Assembly: GCF_019903425.1 (NCBI RefSeq)
Contig: NZ_JACHUZ010000013.1
Location: 899,619-963,618 of the forward strand
Length of the DNA stretch: 64,000 nucleotides
Direction: 5' to 3'
From: Vreelandella halophila
GTDB taxonomy: Bacteria > Pseudomonadota > Gammaproteobacteria > Pseudomonadales > Oleiphilaceae
The notes under the pieces were generated by a model. The model was not told the origin of the DNA, made no database searches, and worked only from the letters and a program-made list of their open reading frames with translations. Below are positions 18,918 through 26,347 of the stretch, in pieces (the stretch's first letter is position 1; every line of letters begins with the position of its first letter). Position numbers and translations under genes: made by a program.

Positions 18918-19288
18918 GAAAGTTTGCCAATTTCTTGAATTACTCGGTACCGCATCGGTATCTAACCGCCGGCACGGTGGGTGTTCAGGGAGAGTGGACG
19001 CTAGAGTAACTTTAATCAGCTCGTCCCCGTAGGTAAAGGACCTCTTGCGGGCCCTGGCGGCAAGAGGTCTGGAGACCGGGTAACCCTTGTGTATATAAAT
19101 CAGTCAGAGAGTGAAATCCGCTTTCCATTGGGGCCGAGTTATTATCAATGCCAGAGATCGACCCTGAATTTTGGACAGGCCACTCTTCCGAGTAGAGCTG
19201 CCCCACTCATTCTCAACACCTGCTGGCTTTGCGTTAGTGTACCGCTCTCAGGTGTCTACTGTATCGGAGGCTTGCCACACCGAGAACT
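18918..19288. other. Gene-free gap of about 370 bases with a strong hairpin
   Basis: No coding frame with a convincing start or family match is present. A perfect 10-base inverted repeat, GACCTCTTGC (19039-19048) and GCAAGAGGTC (19060-19069), encloses 11 bases. There is no U-run on either strand, so it is not a standard intrinsic terminator. The gap lies between the sulfotransferase stop and the start of the AT-rich transferase run, both on the minus strand, so the hairpin would be transcribed as part of a leader or intercistronic region. A short open frame at 19012-19206 on the minus strand is not recognisable. Confidence 0.5.
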
Positions 19289-20050
19289 TTATTCGGTCTG
19301 CCCCTGCGCTGCGGTTGTTGAGGCTGATGATGGGGGCTCAGGTTTGGTCGGTAATGTTGTAGGGTAACCGAAGCGTTCAAAGTCCTGGCGGTAGAGTTTT
19401 TCCACTTTGGCTTTCGCCTGATCATCATAGTAGGTGGCGAGTTTGCTGGCCGCGCTCGTCGCATTTCCCAGTGCTGACAGTATTTTCTTGTTTTCTTTAT
19501 GGCCCTGGATCTGGTCCAGGACAAAGCTCATATCCTCATCAAGGTTTTCGGTTTTACCGAAGAAATCGAACTCCTCAAAAGGAATCAGCAATAGTGATGT
19601 CTGCGGAGCCCAGTGGGCGTTGCTGAACAGGCCGTCTTTCTCGAGATACTCAAGGAATTCCAGGAATGACGCTTCCCGGTTCTTTTGCCGCTCCCGACGG
19701 TCAACCTTGTCCAGAAATGCCGAGAGAACCCTTGTGTAGGGGTTTCGGACGAACGCGAACCGGAAAAGCTCAGGCAGACGCTCGACCTCGCGCCCCCTGA
19801 GTTGGGACGGCGCTCTGAATAGTTTTTTTGCCTCTCTGGATGGGATTTCACTTCCGTATCGTCGGTAGGCGAGGTTAACAACCACGGACGAGTTGGCTGC
19901 CTTGGGGATCCGGTTACAGAAGACCCCCAGGTCAAAGTCCAACAGCCCCCGTGCATCGGCGCTATTGATGGAAATGCCATCAGAATAGGGGTAGCGGCGA
20001 TAGAAGGGGGTCCATGGAATAGTGATTCGGTTTCTAAGGAGCTTATTCAT
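19289..20050 (-). CDS. Sulfotransferase family 2-like protein
   Basis: This 253-residue protein has the two PAPS-binding motifs of carbohydrate sulfotransferases: the 5'-phosphosulfate loop FCNRIPKAANSSVVVNLAY (about 45-63) and the 3'-phosphate motif RFAFVRNPYTRVLSAFLDK (about 95-113). The remainder includes HWAPQTSLLL and FFGKTENLDEDM, which fit the HNK-1/chondroitin sulfotransferase-like group. It would sulfate a glycan, probably an LPS or exopolysaccharide sugar. The start overlaps the preceding transferase end by 8 bases, so the two are likely coupled in one operon. The tail after FERFGYP is low-complexity. Confidence 0.82.
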   Translation of the reverse strand: MNKLLRNRITIPWTPFYRRYPYSDGISINSADARGLLDFDLGVFCNRIPKAANSSVVVNLAYRRYGSEIPSREAKKLFRAPSQLRGREVERLPELFRFAFVRNPYTRVLSAFLDKVDRRERQKNREASFLEFLEYLEKDGLFSNAHWAPQTSLLLIPFEEFDFFGKTENLDEDMSFVLDQIQGHKENKKILSALGNATSAASKLATYYDDQAKAKVEKLYRQDFERFGYPTTLPTKPEPPSSASTTAAQGQTE

Positions 20051-21557
20051 TCGTGCCGTCTTGCATTCCAGAGTAATTGTCAGTCGACGTTCCCCGGCCC
20101 AGGGTCCAGAGCCCCGTGTAGGTGTTAAAGCTGGTCTGGGCGTAGGTCACTGCCATCAGGTATCCCACGGGCCCATCCAGGAAACCAAGCCGTAGTATAT
20201 AGACCTGAATGAAAGTTGTAATGGCCCGCAGAGTTGGGTAGATCAGAGTGCGGGTCCGTTTTCCCTTCTCCGCTTTCTGCTGGGCGCTCAGCCAGGAATA
20301 CTGCGCGCTCTTGGCCAGGGCGTGGCCGTAATCCCGGTGTGTGTAGTGGGTCAGACGGCCCCGAAGGGTGCGGATGCGGGCGCCGTCCGGCAGGAGTATG
20401 GCCTCGTGCACCTGGGCATCGGAAAAAGCGGCCCCCTCCCGGCGGAACAGTCGAAGGGGCGCGCGGGCGCTTCGGCCAAAGTCCAGTCTCTTTCCGTAGA
20501 TGGTGACGGCCCAGCGGAGCTTGAAGGCCTCTGCACCGGGGTTGTCACTGAGCCGGTGGTTGATTTCCCTTGCAAGGTAGGGGGTGATCCGCTCATCGGC
20601 GTCTATGGAGAGAACCCAGTCCCCGGTTGCCTGTTCCAGCGCCCGCTGCTTCTGGGGCCCAAAACCCGGCCAGTCAGTCACAGTTACCCTGTCGGTATAC
20701 TGGCGGGCGATGCGAACCGTATCGTCGGTGCTGCCACTGTCGATTACGATGATTTCATCCGATACCGGCTGTACGGATTCCAGGCAGGCAGCAATGTTGT
20801 CCGCCTCATTGTAGGTGATGATGGTGGTGCTGATGCGTTGTCCGCGTTGCCGGTACAGGCTTGTATCCACTGCGCGCCAGGTCAGGTGGGTCAGTGTTGT
20901 GAGGGCGGCGACGTAGAAGCCGGCGTAGAGGGGGTCATCCAACAGTGGCGTACCAAAGCCCAGCAGCAGATAGGCTACCGGGATGAGCGCGCCTGCTGTC
21001 GCCAGCCCGGCGACTCGGGGATTGTGGTGGCGAAGCAGCTGGCCGAACTGCACCAGGGGAATGCCGATCAGAAGCATCCAGGCGATGAGTCCAGCCCCCC
21101 CGAGGCTCATAGCAATCTGGAGCGGGTCCTCCTGAAGAGGGCTTGCCGCATTACCGGTCATGAGCAGCCCCGCGGCGCCCAGGGCCACACCCAGCAGCGC
21201 TGGTATCGTTCGTACGCGGGCATGACTCAGTACCACGAATAAAGGCCAGAAAAGAAGCAGTAACAGGTGACTGCCCAGAGTCTGCAGGTACTCAGGGGAA
21301 GCGCCACGCCAGAGCCAGGAGACCAGGCTGACAATCGCGAAAAAGTTCAGGGCGAAGCCGATGAGCTTGATCTCGCGATCCGCCACAGGAAGTATGCGGG
21401 TTCCATGAACCCGGGGGCGAGCAATAAGAGCCAGGCCGAGGAGGCTGAGAGCTCCGACCAGTACCGGCAGAAGAAAATCAGTGATCAATGCGCTGGCAAA
21501 GGCAGCTACAAGGGCCACGGTAACAGCCGTGCTGAACTGTGAAAGGGAGGAGGACAA
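20043..21557 (-). CDS. Membrane-fused family 2 glycosyltransferase (WaaE/KdtX-like)
   Basis: The 504-residue protein has two halves. Residues 1-235 form an integral membrane region with about six to seven hydrophobic segments. Residues 241-490 are a WaaE/KdtX-type beta-glucosyltransferase domain: RISTTIITYNEADNIAACL, IIVIDSGSTDDT, the DxD at Asp319/Asp321 (SIDADERITP), RLFRREGAAFSDAQVHE and the C-terminal membrane-proximal RLGFLDGPVGYLMAV. Free-standing WaaE proteins correspond only to the second half, so this is an unusual fusion. It is coupled downstream to the sulfotransferase and follows the small lipoprotein gene by 12 bases. Confidence 0.85.
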   Translation of the reverse strand: MSSSLSQFSTAVTVALVAAFASALITDFLLPVLVGALSLLGLALIARPRVHGTRILPVADREIKLIGFALNFFAIVSLVSWLWRGASPEYLQTLGSHLLLLLFWPLFVVLSHARVRTIPALLGVALGAAGLLMTGNAASPLQEDPLQIAMSLGGAGLIAWMLLIGIPLVQFGQLLRHHNPRVAGLATAGALIPVAYLLLGFGTPLLDDPLYAGFYVAALTTLTHLTWRAVDTSLYRQRGQRISTTIITYNEADNIAACLESVQPVSDEIIVIDSGSTDDTVRIARQYTDRVTVTDWPGFGPQKQRALEQATGDWVLSIDADERITPYLAREINHRLSDNPGAEAFKLRWAVTIYGKRLDFGRSARAPLRLFRREGAAFSDAQVHEAILLPDGARIRTLRGRLTHYTHRDYGHALAKSAQYSWLSAQQKAEKGKRTRTLIYPTLRAITTFIQVYILRLGFLDGPVGYLMAVTYAQTSFNTYTGLWTLGRGTSTDNYSGMQDGTNE

Positions 21558-21569
21558 TGCGGACTCCGT

Positions 21570-21908
21570 TCAATCAGTGGGTTCGAGTGGCTGCATTTCC
21601 TGCACTCGGGGATCTCCACATGATATCGGATCCGGTATCTCGAGAACGACCTTGAACTCGTCGCCTTTCCGGGCCTGACTGTCAGCCATTGAAGCTGAGA
21701 ATTCCGTGTCGCCCGGATAGAACCGAAAACGGGCGCGCTCAGAGTCAGGCACCGTTTCAATCAGTTCCGCAACGCCACGCACCGCCGTCCATTCACAGTC
21801 AACGTCAGCTTCCGCCTCGGTAGGAGGCTCGTTCTCAGGCTGCACCAGACTGCAGCCGGCCATCGGCAGTATCAGAATCGCAAGGAGCAGGACCTGGTGT
21901 CGTCTCAT
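21570..21908 (-). CDS. Small lipoprotein of unknown function
   Basis: The start is placed at ATG 21908 (MRRHQVLLLAILILPMAGC), which gives a textbook lipoprotein signal with lipobox PMAGC. It also overlaps the GntR stop in an ATGA arrangement. The open frame upstream is an unlikely N-terminal extension. The mature part, about 93 residues, is acidic with two further cysteines (VDCEW and ISCGD) that may be disulfide-bonded. I do not recognise the family. The spacing (4-base overlap upstream, 12 bases downstream) places it in one unit with GntR, the fused transferase and the sulfotransferase. Confidence 0.75.
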   Translation of the reverse strand: MRRHQVLLLAILILPMAGCSLVQPENEPPTEAEADVDCEWTAVRGVAELIETVPDSERARFRFYPGDTEFSASMADSQARKGDEFKVVLEIPDPISCGDPRVQEMQPLEPTD

Positions 21909-22600
21909 GATCCGGCCGCTCCCTGAGCCCCCGGTCCGTTCGCGTTTTCCGGCAGACACGCAATGACCTGCTCACACTGTTTCATCGCGTAGGCATGGAC
22001 ACTCTGTACCAGTCCTTCCTCGTCACGGGCGCGCAACAGGTCGAGCGATTCACGCATATGGTTCAGGTTGTCCTCCAGTACCCGGTTGCCCTGGCGCAGG
22101 GCAACGAAGGCACAGCGTTTGGCGGAGGGCCAGAGGTCATTGATGGCGGCTGTGACGAAGTAGTTGTTGGCATAGGCCAGCGAGGCCTGGGTGTACTCAA
22201 TGCCGGTATCCAGGAATTCCATGAGCCGGCCGCTGTGGAAGGACTCGCACATGCTTTCGTAGAGCGATTCCAGGCGCTCCATATCCTCGGCTTCCCACTG
22301 TCGGACGAGCTTGCGCCCGGTGTGGCCCAGAAACAGGCTCATCGCTTCGTAAAGGCTGCGCACGAAGTTCTCGTCCAGCGTCGTTACAAAAGCACCTTTG
22401 CGCGGCACGTTACGTACCAGGTGGCGTTTCTCCAGCATCAGCAGCGCCTCCCTAACGGCGCCATGGCTCACGTCCAGCTCTTTCGCCATGTTGCTTTCAT
22501 GGATGCGATCGCCCGATTGGAGCTGTTCAAAGGCGATCATGTTTTCTAGATGGCGGGCAACCTGTTCACTCAGGGTTTCACGGGGTTTGAACGACTGCAT
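21905..22600 (-). CDS. GntR family transcriptional regulator (FCD-type C-terminal domain)
   Basis: This 231-residue regulator has an N-terminal winged helix: ETLSEQVARHLENMIAFEQL, then GDRIHESNMAKELDVSHGAVREALLMLEKRHLV, and RKGAFV as the wing (residues 7-70). The rest is an all-helical effector domain of FadR/VanR type. Two metal-site histidines appear to be kept (LNHMRES and SVHAYAM), but the usual first Asp-x3-His is DTGIEY, so metal binding may be altered. It heads a predicted operon with the lipoprotein, transferase and sulfotransferase genes, and a palindrome at 22649-22672 is a candidate operator. The effector is unknown. Confidence 0.88.
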   Translation of the reverse strand: MQSFKPRETLSEQVARHLENMIAFEQLQSGDRIHESNMAKELDVSHGAVREALLMLEKRHLVRNVPRKGAFVTTLDENFVRSLYEAMSLFLGHTGRKLVRQWEAEDMERLESLYESMCESFHSGRLMEFLDTGIEYTQASLAYANNYFVTAAINDLWPSAKRCAFVALRQGNRVLEDNLNHMRESLDLLRARDEEGLVQSVHAYAMKQCEQVIACLPENANGPGAQGAAGS

Positions 22601-22648
22601 TGCCTGAACTCGGGTTCATTTTTATGGGAGGACCGTATCATGTCATCG

Positions 22649-22672
22649 TTGCACAAATCAGCGGTTGTGCAA
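22649..22672. promoter_or_regulatory. Palindrome, candidate GntR operator
   Basis: TTGCACAA (22649-22656) and TTGTGCAA (22665-22672) form a perfect 8-base inverted repeat around an 8-base spacer. It lies about 50 bases upstream of the gntR start and 130 bases upstream of sodB, in the divergent gap between them. Such symmetry is expected for a dimeric regulator site; assignment to the adjacent GntR protein is inference. Confidence 0.5.
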
Positions 22673-22729
22673 GTCGGCCCTTGATTTCTCTCAAACTGAT
22701 CCCAAAGTGGTAACGTAGACCCCAACGAA

Positions 22730-22770
22730 GGGGCTCGGTTGACTTTGTCGGCACCGAGGGGTCGAGCCCC
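22730..22770 (+). promoter_or_regulatory. sodB 5' leader hairpin
   Basis: GGGGCTCG (22730-22737) can pair with CGAGCCCC (22763-22770). A competing stem, CTCGGT (22734-22739) with ACCGAG (22753-22758), overlaps the first arm. Both lie in the leader 30-70 bases before the sodB start, just upstream of the strong ribosome binding site AAGGAGG at 22788-22794. Alternative structures here could affect translation or RNA stability. Confidence 0.4.
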
Positions 22771-22801
22771 CAATACTGAAGGCCGTTAAGGAGGAAACAC
22801 T

Positions 22802-23410
22802 ATGGCTTTTGAACTCCCCAATCTTCCCTATTCCTACAACGCACTGGCGGAAAAGGGGATGTGCCAGGAAACGCTTGAGCTCCATCACGGCAAGCACCAC
22901 AACACCTATGTCACGACCCTGAACAGCCTGGTCGAGCAGGACAGCAACCTGCAGGGCAAGTCGCTGGAGGAAATCGTCAAGCTCGCCTATGGCCGTGATG
23001 ACCTGCAGAAAGTATTCAACCAGGCGGGCCAGCACTGGAACCACAACTTCTTCTGGGAAAACATGTCCCCGAATGGCGGCGGTATTCCGGGCAAGCTGGA
23101 GCAGAAGCTGGTCGAGGACTTCGGTTCCGTGGATGACTTCAAGGAGCAGTTCAAGACCACAGCCGTGGGTCAGTTCGGTTCCGGCTGGGGCTGGCTGGTG
23201 CTTGGTAATGACGGCAAGCTGAAGGTCACCAAGACGCCGAACGCTGCGAACCCGCTGGCGACTGGTGAAGGCAAGGTCCTGCTCGCTCTGGATGTCTGGG
23301 AGCACAGTTACTATCTGGACTTCCGCAACCGTCGTCCGGACTATGTCATGAACTTCCTCAACAACCTGGCCAACTACGAGTACGCTGAAGAGCAGCTCAA
23401 CAAGGCGTAA
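22802..23410 (+). CDS. sodB: Iron superoxide dismutase
   Basis: SodB (202 residues) dismutates superoxide in the cytoplasm. All metal ligands are recognisable: the first His in HHGKHHNTYV, the second in NHNFFWENM, and the Asp/His pair in ALDVWEHSYYLDF. The sequences ELPNLPYSYNALA at the N-terminus and QFGSGWGWLV are typical of the Fe-type enzyme. Translation starts at ATG 22802 behind a near-perfect Shine-Dalgarno site. The gene is monocistronic: it is bounded by a structured leader and by an intrinsic terminator shortly after the stop. Confidence 0.97.
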   Translation: MAFELPNLPYSYNALAEKGMCQETLELHHGKHHNTYVTTLNSLVEQDSNLQGKSLEEIVKLAYGRDDLQKVFNQAGQHWNHNFFWENMSPNGGGIPGKLEQKLVEDFGSVDDFKEQFKTTAVGQFGSGWGWLVLGNDGKLKVTKTPNAANPLATGEGKVLLALDVWEHSYYLDFRNRRPDYVMNFLNNLANYEYAEEQLNKA

Positions 23411-23444
23411 ACCGGCCCTGCACGCCCTGTTCAGGGGCGCGCTT

Positions 23445-23479
23445 AAACCCCCGTTCGGGATTGCCCGGCGGGGGTTTTC
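23445..23479 (+). terminator. Intrinsic terminator after sodB
   Basis: AAACCCCCG (23445-23453) pairs with CGGCGGGGGTTTT around a short loop, and the stem is followed by TTTTCTGTTT. The A-tract at the 5' side would let it work in both directions, also serving the convergent hydrolase gene. Confidence 0.75.
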
Positions 23480-23483
23480 TGTT

Positions 23484-24368
23484 TCATGGGAGGCTGTCCA
23501 CCAGCCCCCTTATGCTCGCCTGAACCCATTCAGGGTGCGTCACGGGCGCCCAGTGGTTGGCCGCCAGCCGCTCGCAGGTCACCTGTTGGCAGTAACGGAC
23601 CATGACCTCGCACACTTCCAGAGTCGCGAAGGCGTCCTCTTCCAGGATTAGTATCTGGCTGGGCGTTCTGATGCTGTCGGGGCGCGGTGTGGGCGGCGGG
23701 CTGAGCGCGTTCTGGCGGTAGAGCTGGAATGTATGGTGCGTTAGGCGGGCAATCCCATCACGTGAGCGCGCCATGTGAGGGTGATCGGCTGGGACGCCAC
23801 CCATGGTCAGGGCTGCCCGGTAGACGGGCGTGCTGACGGTGCTGAACACAGCCTGACCAAGGCCGGGAACATTCAGTGCCAGCATGTACCAGGAGTGCAG
23901 CACCTGGTTCAGTGCCGGTTTGCGGGCGCCACCGCCTTTCAGGATCCCGTTCCGGACCCACTCAGCCGCCGCTCCCAGATGCGGGCCGGAAAGGCTGGTC
24001 CAGGAGTTGGCCCGGCGCCCATAGACCGGGTCGGCAACGAAGCTCCAGCCGATGATCGAGCCCCAGTCGTGGCCCACCAGATGGGCTGAGCCCTCACGCC
24101 CACGGGTTGCCGTGATCACGGCATCGATGTCCTCCAGAAGGCATGGGATACGGTAGCCTTCGGCACGCCTCGGTGCCGTGCTCTGCCCCGCACCCCGCAT
24201 ATCGAAGCTGATCACGTGAAAATCGCTGCTCAGTGCCTGCATGTGCGGCAGCCACAGGTCGTGGCAGTCGGGGAAGCCGTGCAGGAAGAGGATGGCAGGG
24301 CGGGCCGGGTCGCCCTCCTCGACAATATAGAGTTCCGTCTGAGGGCGCCTGAGTGTCCGTGTTCGCAT
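23484..24368 (-). CDS. Alpha/beta hydrolase (epoxide hydrolase-like)
   Basis: This 294-residue alpha/beta hydrolase has the oxyanion motif LFLHGFPDCHDLW (HGFP) and the nucleophile elbow LVGHDWGSIIGW, in which Asp is the nucleophile. That combination is typical of epoxide hydrolases and haloalkane dehalogenases. A cap region with two candidate tyrosines and a C-terminal ANHWAPVTHPEWV containing the catalytic histidine follow. Epoxide hydrolase-type activity is likely, but the substrate is unknown. It is divergent from the methyltransferase gene. Confidence 0.85.
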   Translation of the reverse strand: MRTRTLRRPQTELYIVEEGDPARPAILFLHGFPDCHDLWLPHMQALSSDFHVISFDMRGAGQSTAPRRAEGYRIPCLLEDIDAVITATRGREGSAHLVGHDWGSIIGWSFVADPVYGRRANSWTSLSGPHLGAAAEWVRNGILKGGGARKPALNQVLHSWYMLALNVPGLGQAVFSTVSTPVYRAALTMGGVPADHPHMARSRDGIARLTHHTFQLYRQNALSPPPTPRPDSIRTPSQILILEEDAFATLEVCEVMVRYCQQVTCERLAANHWAPVTHPEWVQASIRGLVDSLP

Positions 24369-24435
24369 GGGTCTGACCTGTCGCGGTGATCCGGGTTATG
24401 CTTGGCAATCACCCATCATCCGGGAGGCAGGCGCT

Positions 24436-25113
24436 GTGTCATTGGCTGGATTTTACGAACGACACGTCTTTTCGCCCGTGCTGAAACTCGCCGAGCGGAC
24501 GCTGGCGGATGTCCGCAGGGAGCTGCTCAGTCAGGCTTCGGGGGAGGTGCTGGAGATCGGCGTCGGGTCCGGCCTCAGCCTGAGCCATTACGGGCCGGCC
24601 GTGGAACGGATTGTGGGTCTGGAGCCCTCGGAAATCCTTATGGACGAGTGCCGGGAGTGTGTCGGTTCACATCATGAAGGGCCGCCGGTGGAGCTGGTTC
24701 AGGCGGGGGCTGAGGCCATGCCTTTCGAGGATAACCGGTTCGATACTATGGTGGCTTTCCTGGTGTTCTGCACCATCCCCGAGGCGGACCGGGCTGCGCT
24801 TGAGATGGCACGGGTACTGAAGCCGGGTGGTCGGTTGCTGTTCTTCGAGCATGTGGCCGCCCGCGAGCCGGGCCTGGCCCGCTGGCAGCAGCGTCTCAAT
24901 CCCTTTTGGAAACCGCTTGCCTGTGGCTGCAATATCAACCGGGATACCCGGCGGGTGTTCGAGCGGGCCGGTTTTGACATGAGCAATATTGAGGTCCGGC
25001 GTCATCCGGATATCCCCCTGCCGCTGGTGCAGCCGGTGATCGAGGGGAATACCGGGCTTCGGGCGGCTGTCAGCGGCCAGAGCTCCCGAAGCGGCACGGG
25101 TCGAAGGCACTGA
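24436..25113 (+). CDS. SAM-dependent methyltransferase (class I)
   Basis: I start it at GTG 24436 (VSLAGFYERHVFSPVLK) because GGGAGG lies just upstream and the protein aligns from there; the frame open to 24367 is probably not translated. The 225-residue protein has the SAM motif VLEIGVGSGLSLSHYG, the acidic VGLEPSE, QAGAEAMPFEDNRFDTMVAFLVFCTIP, and the VLKPGGRLLFFEHV strand typical of UbiE/Methyltransf_11 enzymes. The substrate is not evident. Its last 44 bases overlap the end of the convergent DadA-like gene. Confidence 0.85.
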   Translation: MSLAGFYERHVFSPVLKLAERTLADVRRELLSQASGEVLEIGVGSGLSLSHYGPAVERIVGLEPSEILMDECRECVGSHHEGPPVELVQAGAEAMPFEDNRFDTMVAFLVFCTIPEADRAALEMARVLKPGGRLLFFEHVAAREPGLARWQQRLNPFWKPLACGCNINRDTRRVFERAGFDMSNIEVRRHPDIPLPLVQPVIEGNTGLRAAVSGQSSRSGTGRRH

Positions 25114-26347
25114 CATCAATGGGCGTGGGTTCGCCATGCATCATAAGTCCCAGCAGTTCCGCGCTGCCTGCCGAGAGCGTCCAGCCAAAGGTGCCGTGCC
25201 CCGTGTTGAGCCAGAGGTTGCGCAGAGGGCCGGCACCGAGGGCCGGCGGGCCATCCGGCAGCATGGGCCGGAAGCCGGTCCAGGGTTCTGCATGGTTGAA
25301 GTCTGCGGCGCCCGGGAAGCGCTCGTTGATCGCCTCCTGCAGCACTTGCAAGCGTGATTCCGGTATCCGGCGGTTGAAGCCGGTCAGCTCCACGAAGCCA
25401 GTGACCCGCATCCGGTCCCCGAGACGGGTGATGGCAACCTTGTTGTCCAGGTCCACGACCGTTGAGCGGGGTGCTTTGTCAGGATTTTCCAGGGGCGCCG
25501 TCAGGGAGTAGCCCTTGACCGGATAGACAGGGAGCTTGAGGCCAAGTGGCCGGACAAGCTCCCTCGAGGCGCAGCCGGCACAGACAACGGTGGCATCAGC
25601 CGCTTCAAGCCAGCTCCTGTTGCCGTCGGAAACATGTGCGCCCTCCAGGGCATCACCGCTATGCTCCCATTGCGTCACGCTCGTGCCGAAGAAGAACCGG
25701 ACGCCCGCCTCCCGGCACTGCGCCATGATTAGCTGTGAAAGGCGATGACAGTCGCCGGTACCGTCACCATTGATCAGCAGTGATGGCTGCAGGTCCCCGG
25801 TTGCCGCCAGCGCGGGTTCCTGGCGGCTGACTGCGCCTGCGTTCAGCCACTCATGCTCGATCTCCTGTTCCGCCAGGGCCCTGGCCTTGCTCTGGAGGCC
25901 GGCGTATTCAACCGGATCGCGGCTGATTTCCAGCAGCCCCTCATGGTGGCCGTCGAAGCCTTCCGGCAGTTCACGGTCGATGGCGTGGAAGGCGTTACGG
26001 CTGACCTGGCCGAGCTGGAGCATAGCCCGGTTGCTGGTGTCGTAGCGGCCTTTCTCCCAGGCATAGCGCAGTGTCTGAAACAGAAAACCGATGGTTCTCG
26101 GGGCCGGCGGCATGTGCATCTTCAGCGGACCCTGCCGGCGCACCAGGCCTTTCAGCCCCACACCGATCAGATCCGGTGCCGCCCAGGGAGAGACGTGACC
26201 GTAAGAGCGCTGGCCCGCGTTGGCATAGCTCGTCTCCATGCCCGGGCCCTCGTGTGCTTCCACCACCGTCACTGAATACCCCCTGTGGGCCAGCATCCGG
26301 GCGGTGGTTAAACCGACAATGCCGGCGCCGATAACCAGTGCTCTCAT
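25070..26347 (-). CDS. DadA-like FAD-dependent D-amino acid dehydrogenase/oxidase
   Basis: This 425-residue flavoprotein of the DAO family begins with the Rossmann motif ALVIGAGIVGLTTARMLA and the ETSYANAGQRSYGHVSPWAAP segment characteristic of DadA. Later motifs are YPVKGYSLTAPL, ITRLGDRMRVTGFVE, and the FAD-contacting WTGFRPMLPDGPPALG with LWLNTGHGTFGWTLS. It would deaminate a D-amino acid or oxidise a secondary amine at the membrane. It overlaps the upstream M24-like gene by 4 bases, so the pair probably works in one catabolic route; this genomic partner differs from the usual alanine racemase. Confidence 0.88.
   Translation of the reverse strand: MRALVIGAGIVGLTTARMLAHRGYSVTVVEAHEGPGMETSYANAGQRSYGHVSPWAAPDLIGVGLKGLVRRQGPLKMHMPPAPRTIGFLFQTLRYAWEKGRYDTSNRAMLQLGQVSRNAFHAIDRELPEGFDGHHEGLLEISRDPVEYAGLQSKARALAEQEIEHEWLNAGAVSRQEPALAATGDLQPSLLINGDGTGDCHRLSQLIMAQCREAGVRFFFGTSVTQWEHSGDALEGAHVSDGNRSWLEAADATVVCAGCASRELVRPLGLKLPVYPVKGYSLTAPLENPDKAPRSTVVDLDNKVAITRLGDRMRVTGFVELTGFNRRIPESRLQVLQEAINERFPGAADFNHAEPWTGFRPMLPDGPPALGAGPLRNLWLNTGHGTFGWTLSAGSAELLGLMMHGEPTPIDVSAFDPCRFGSSGR

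Noticed and set aside
19039-19069. JUMPstart/ops element upstream of the glycosyltransferase block
   Set aside because: I looked for the GGCGGTAGCGT-type core; only a hairpin is present, so RfaH control is not supported.
19012-19206. A 64-residue minus-strand frame in the gene-free gap
   Set aside because: No ribosome binding site, no recognised family, and it covers the hairpin; chance cannot be excluded.
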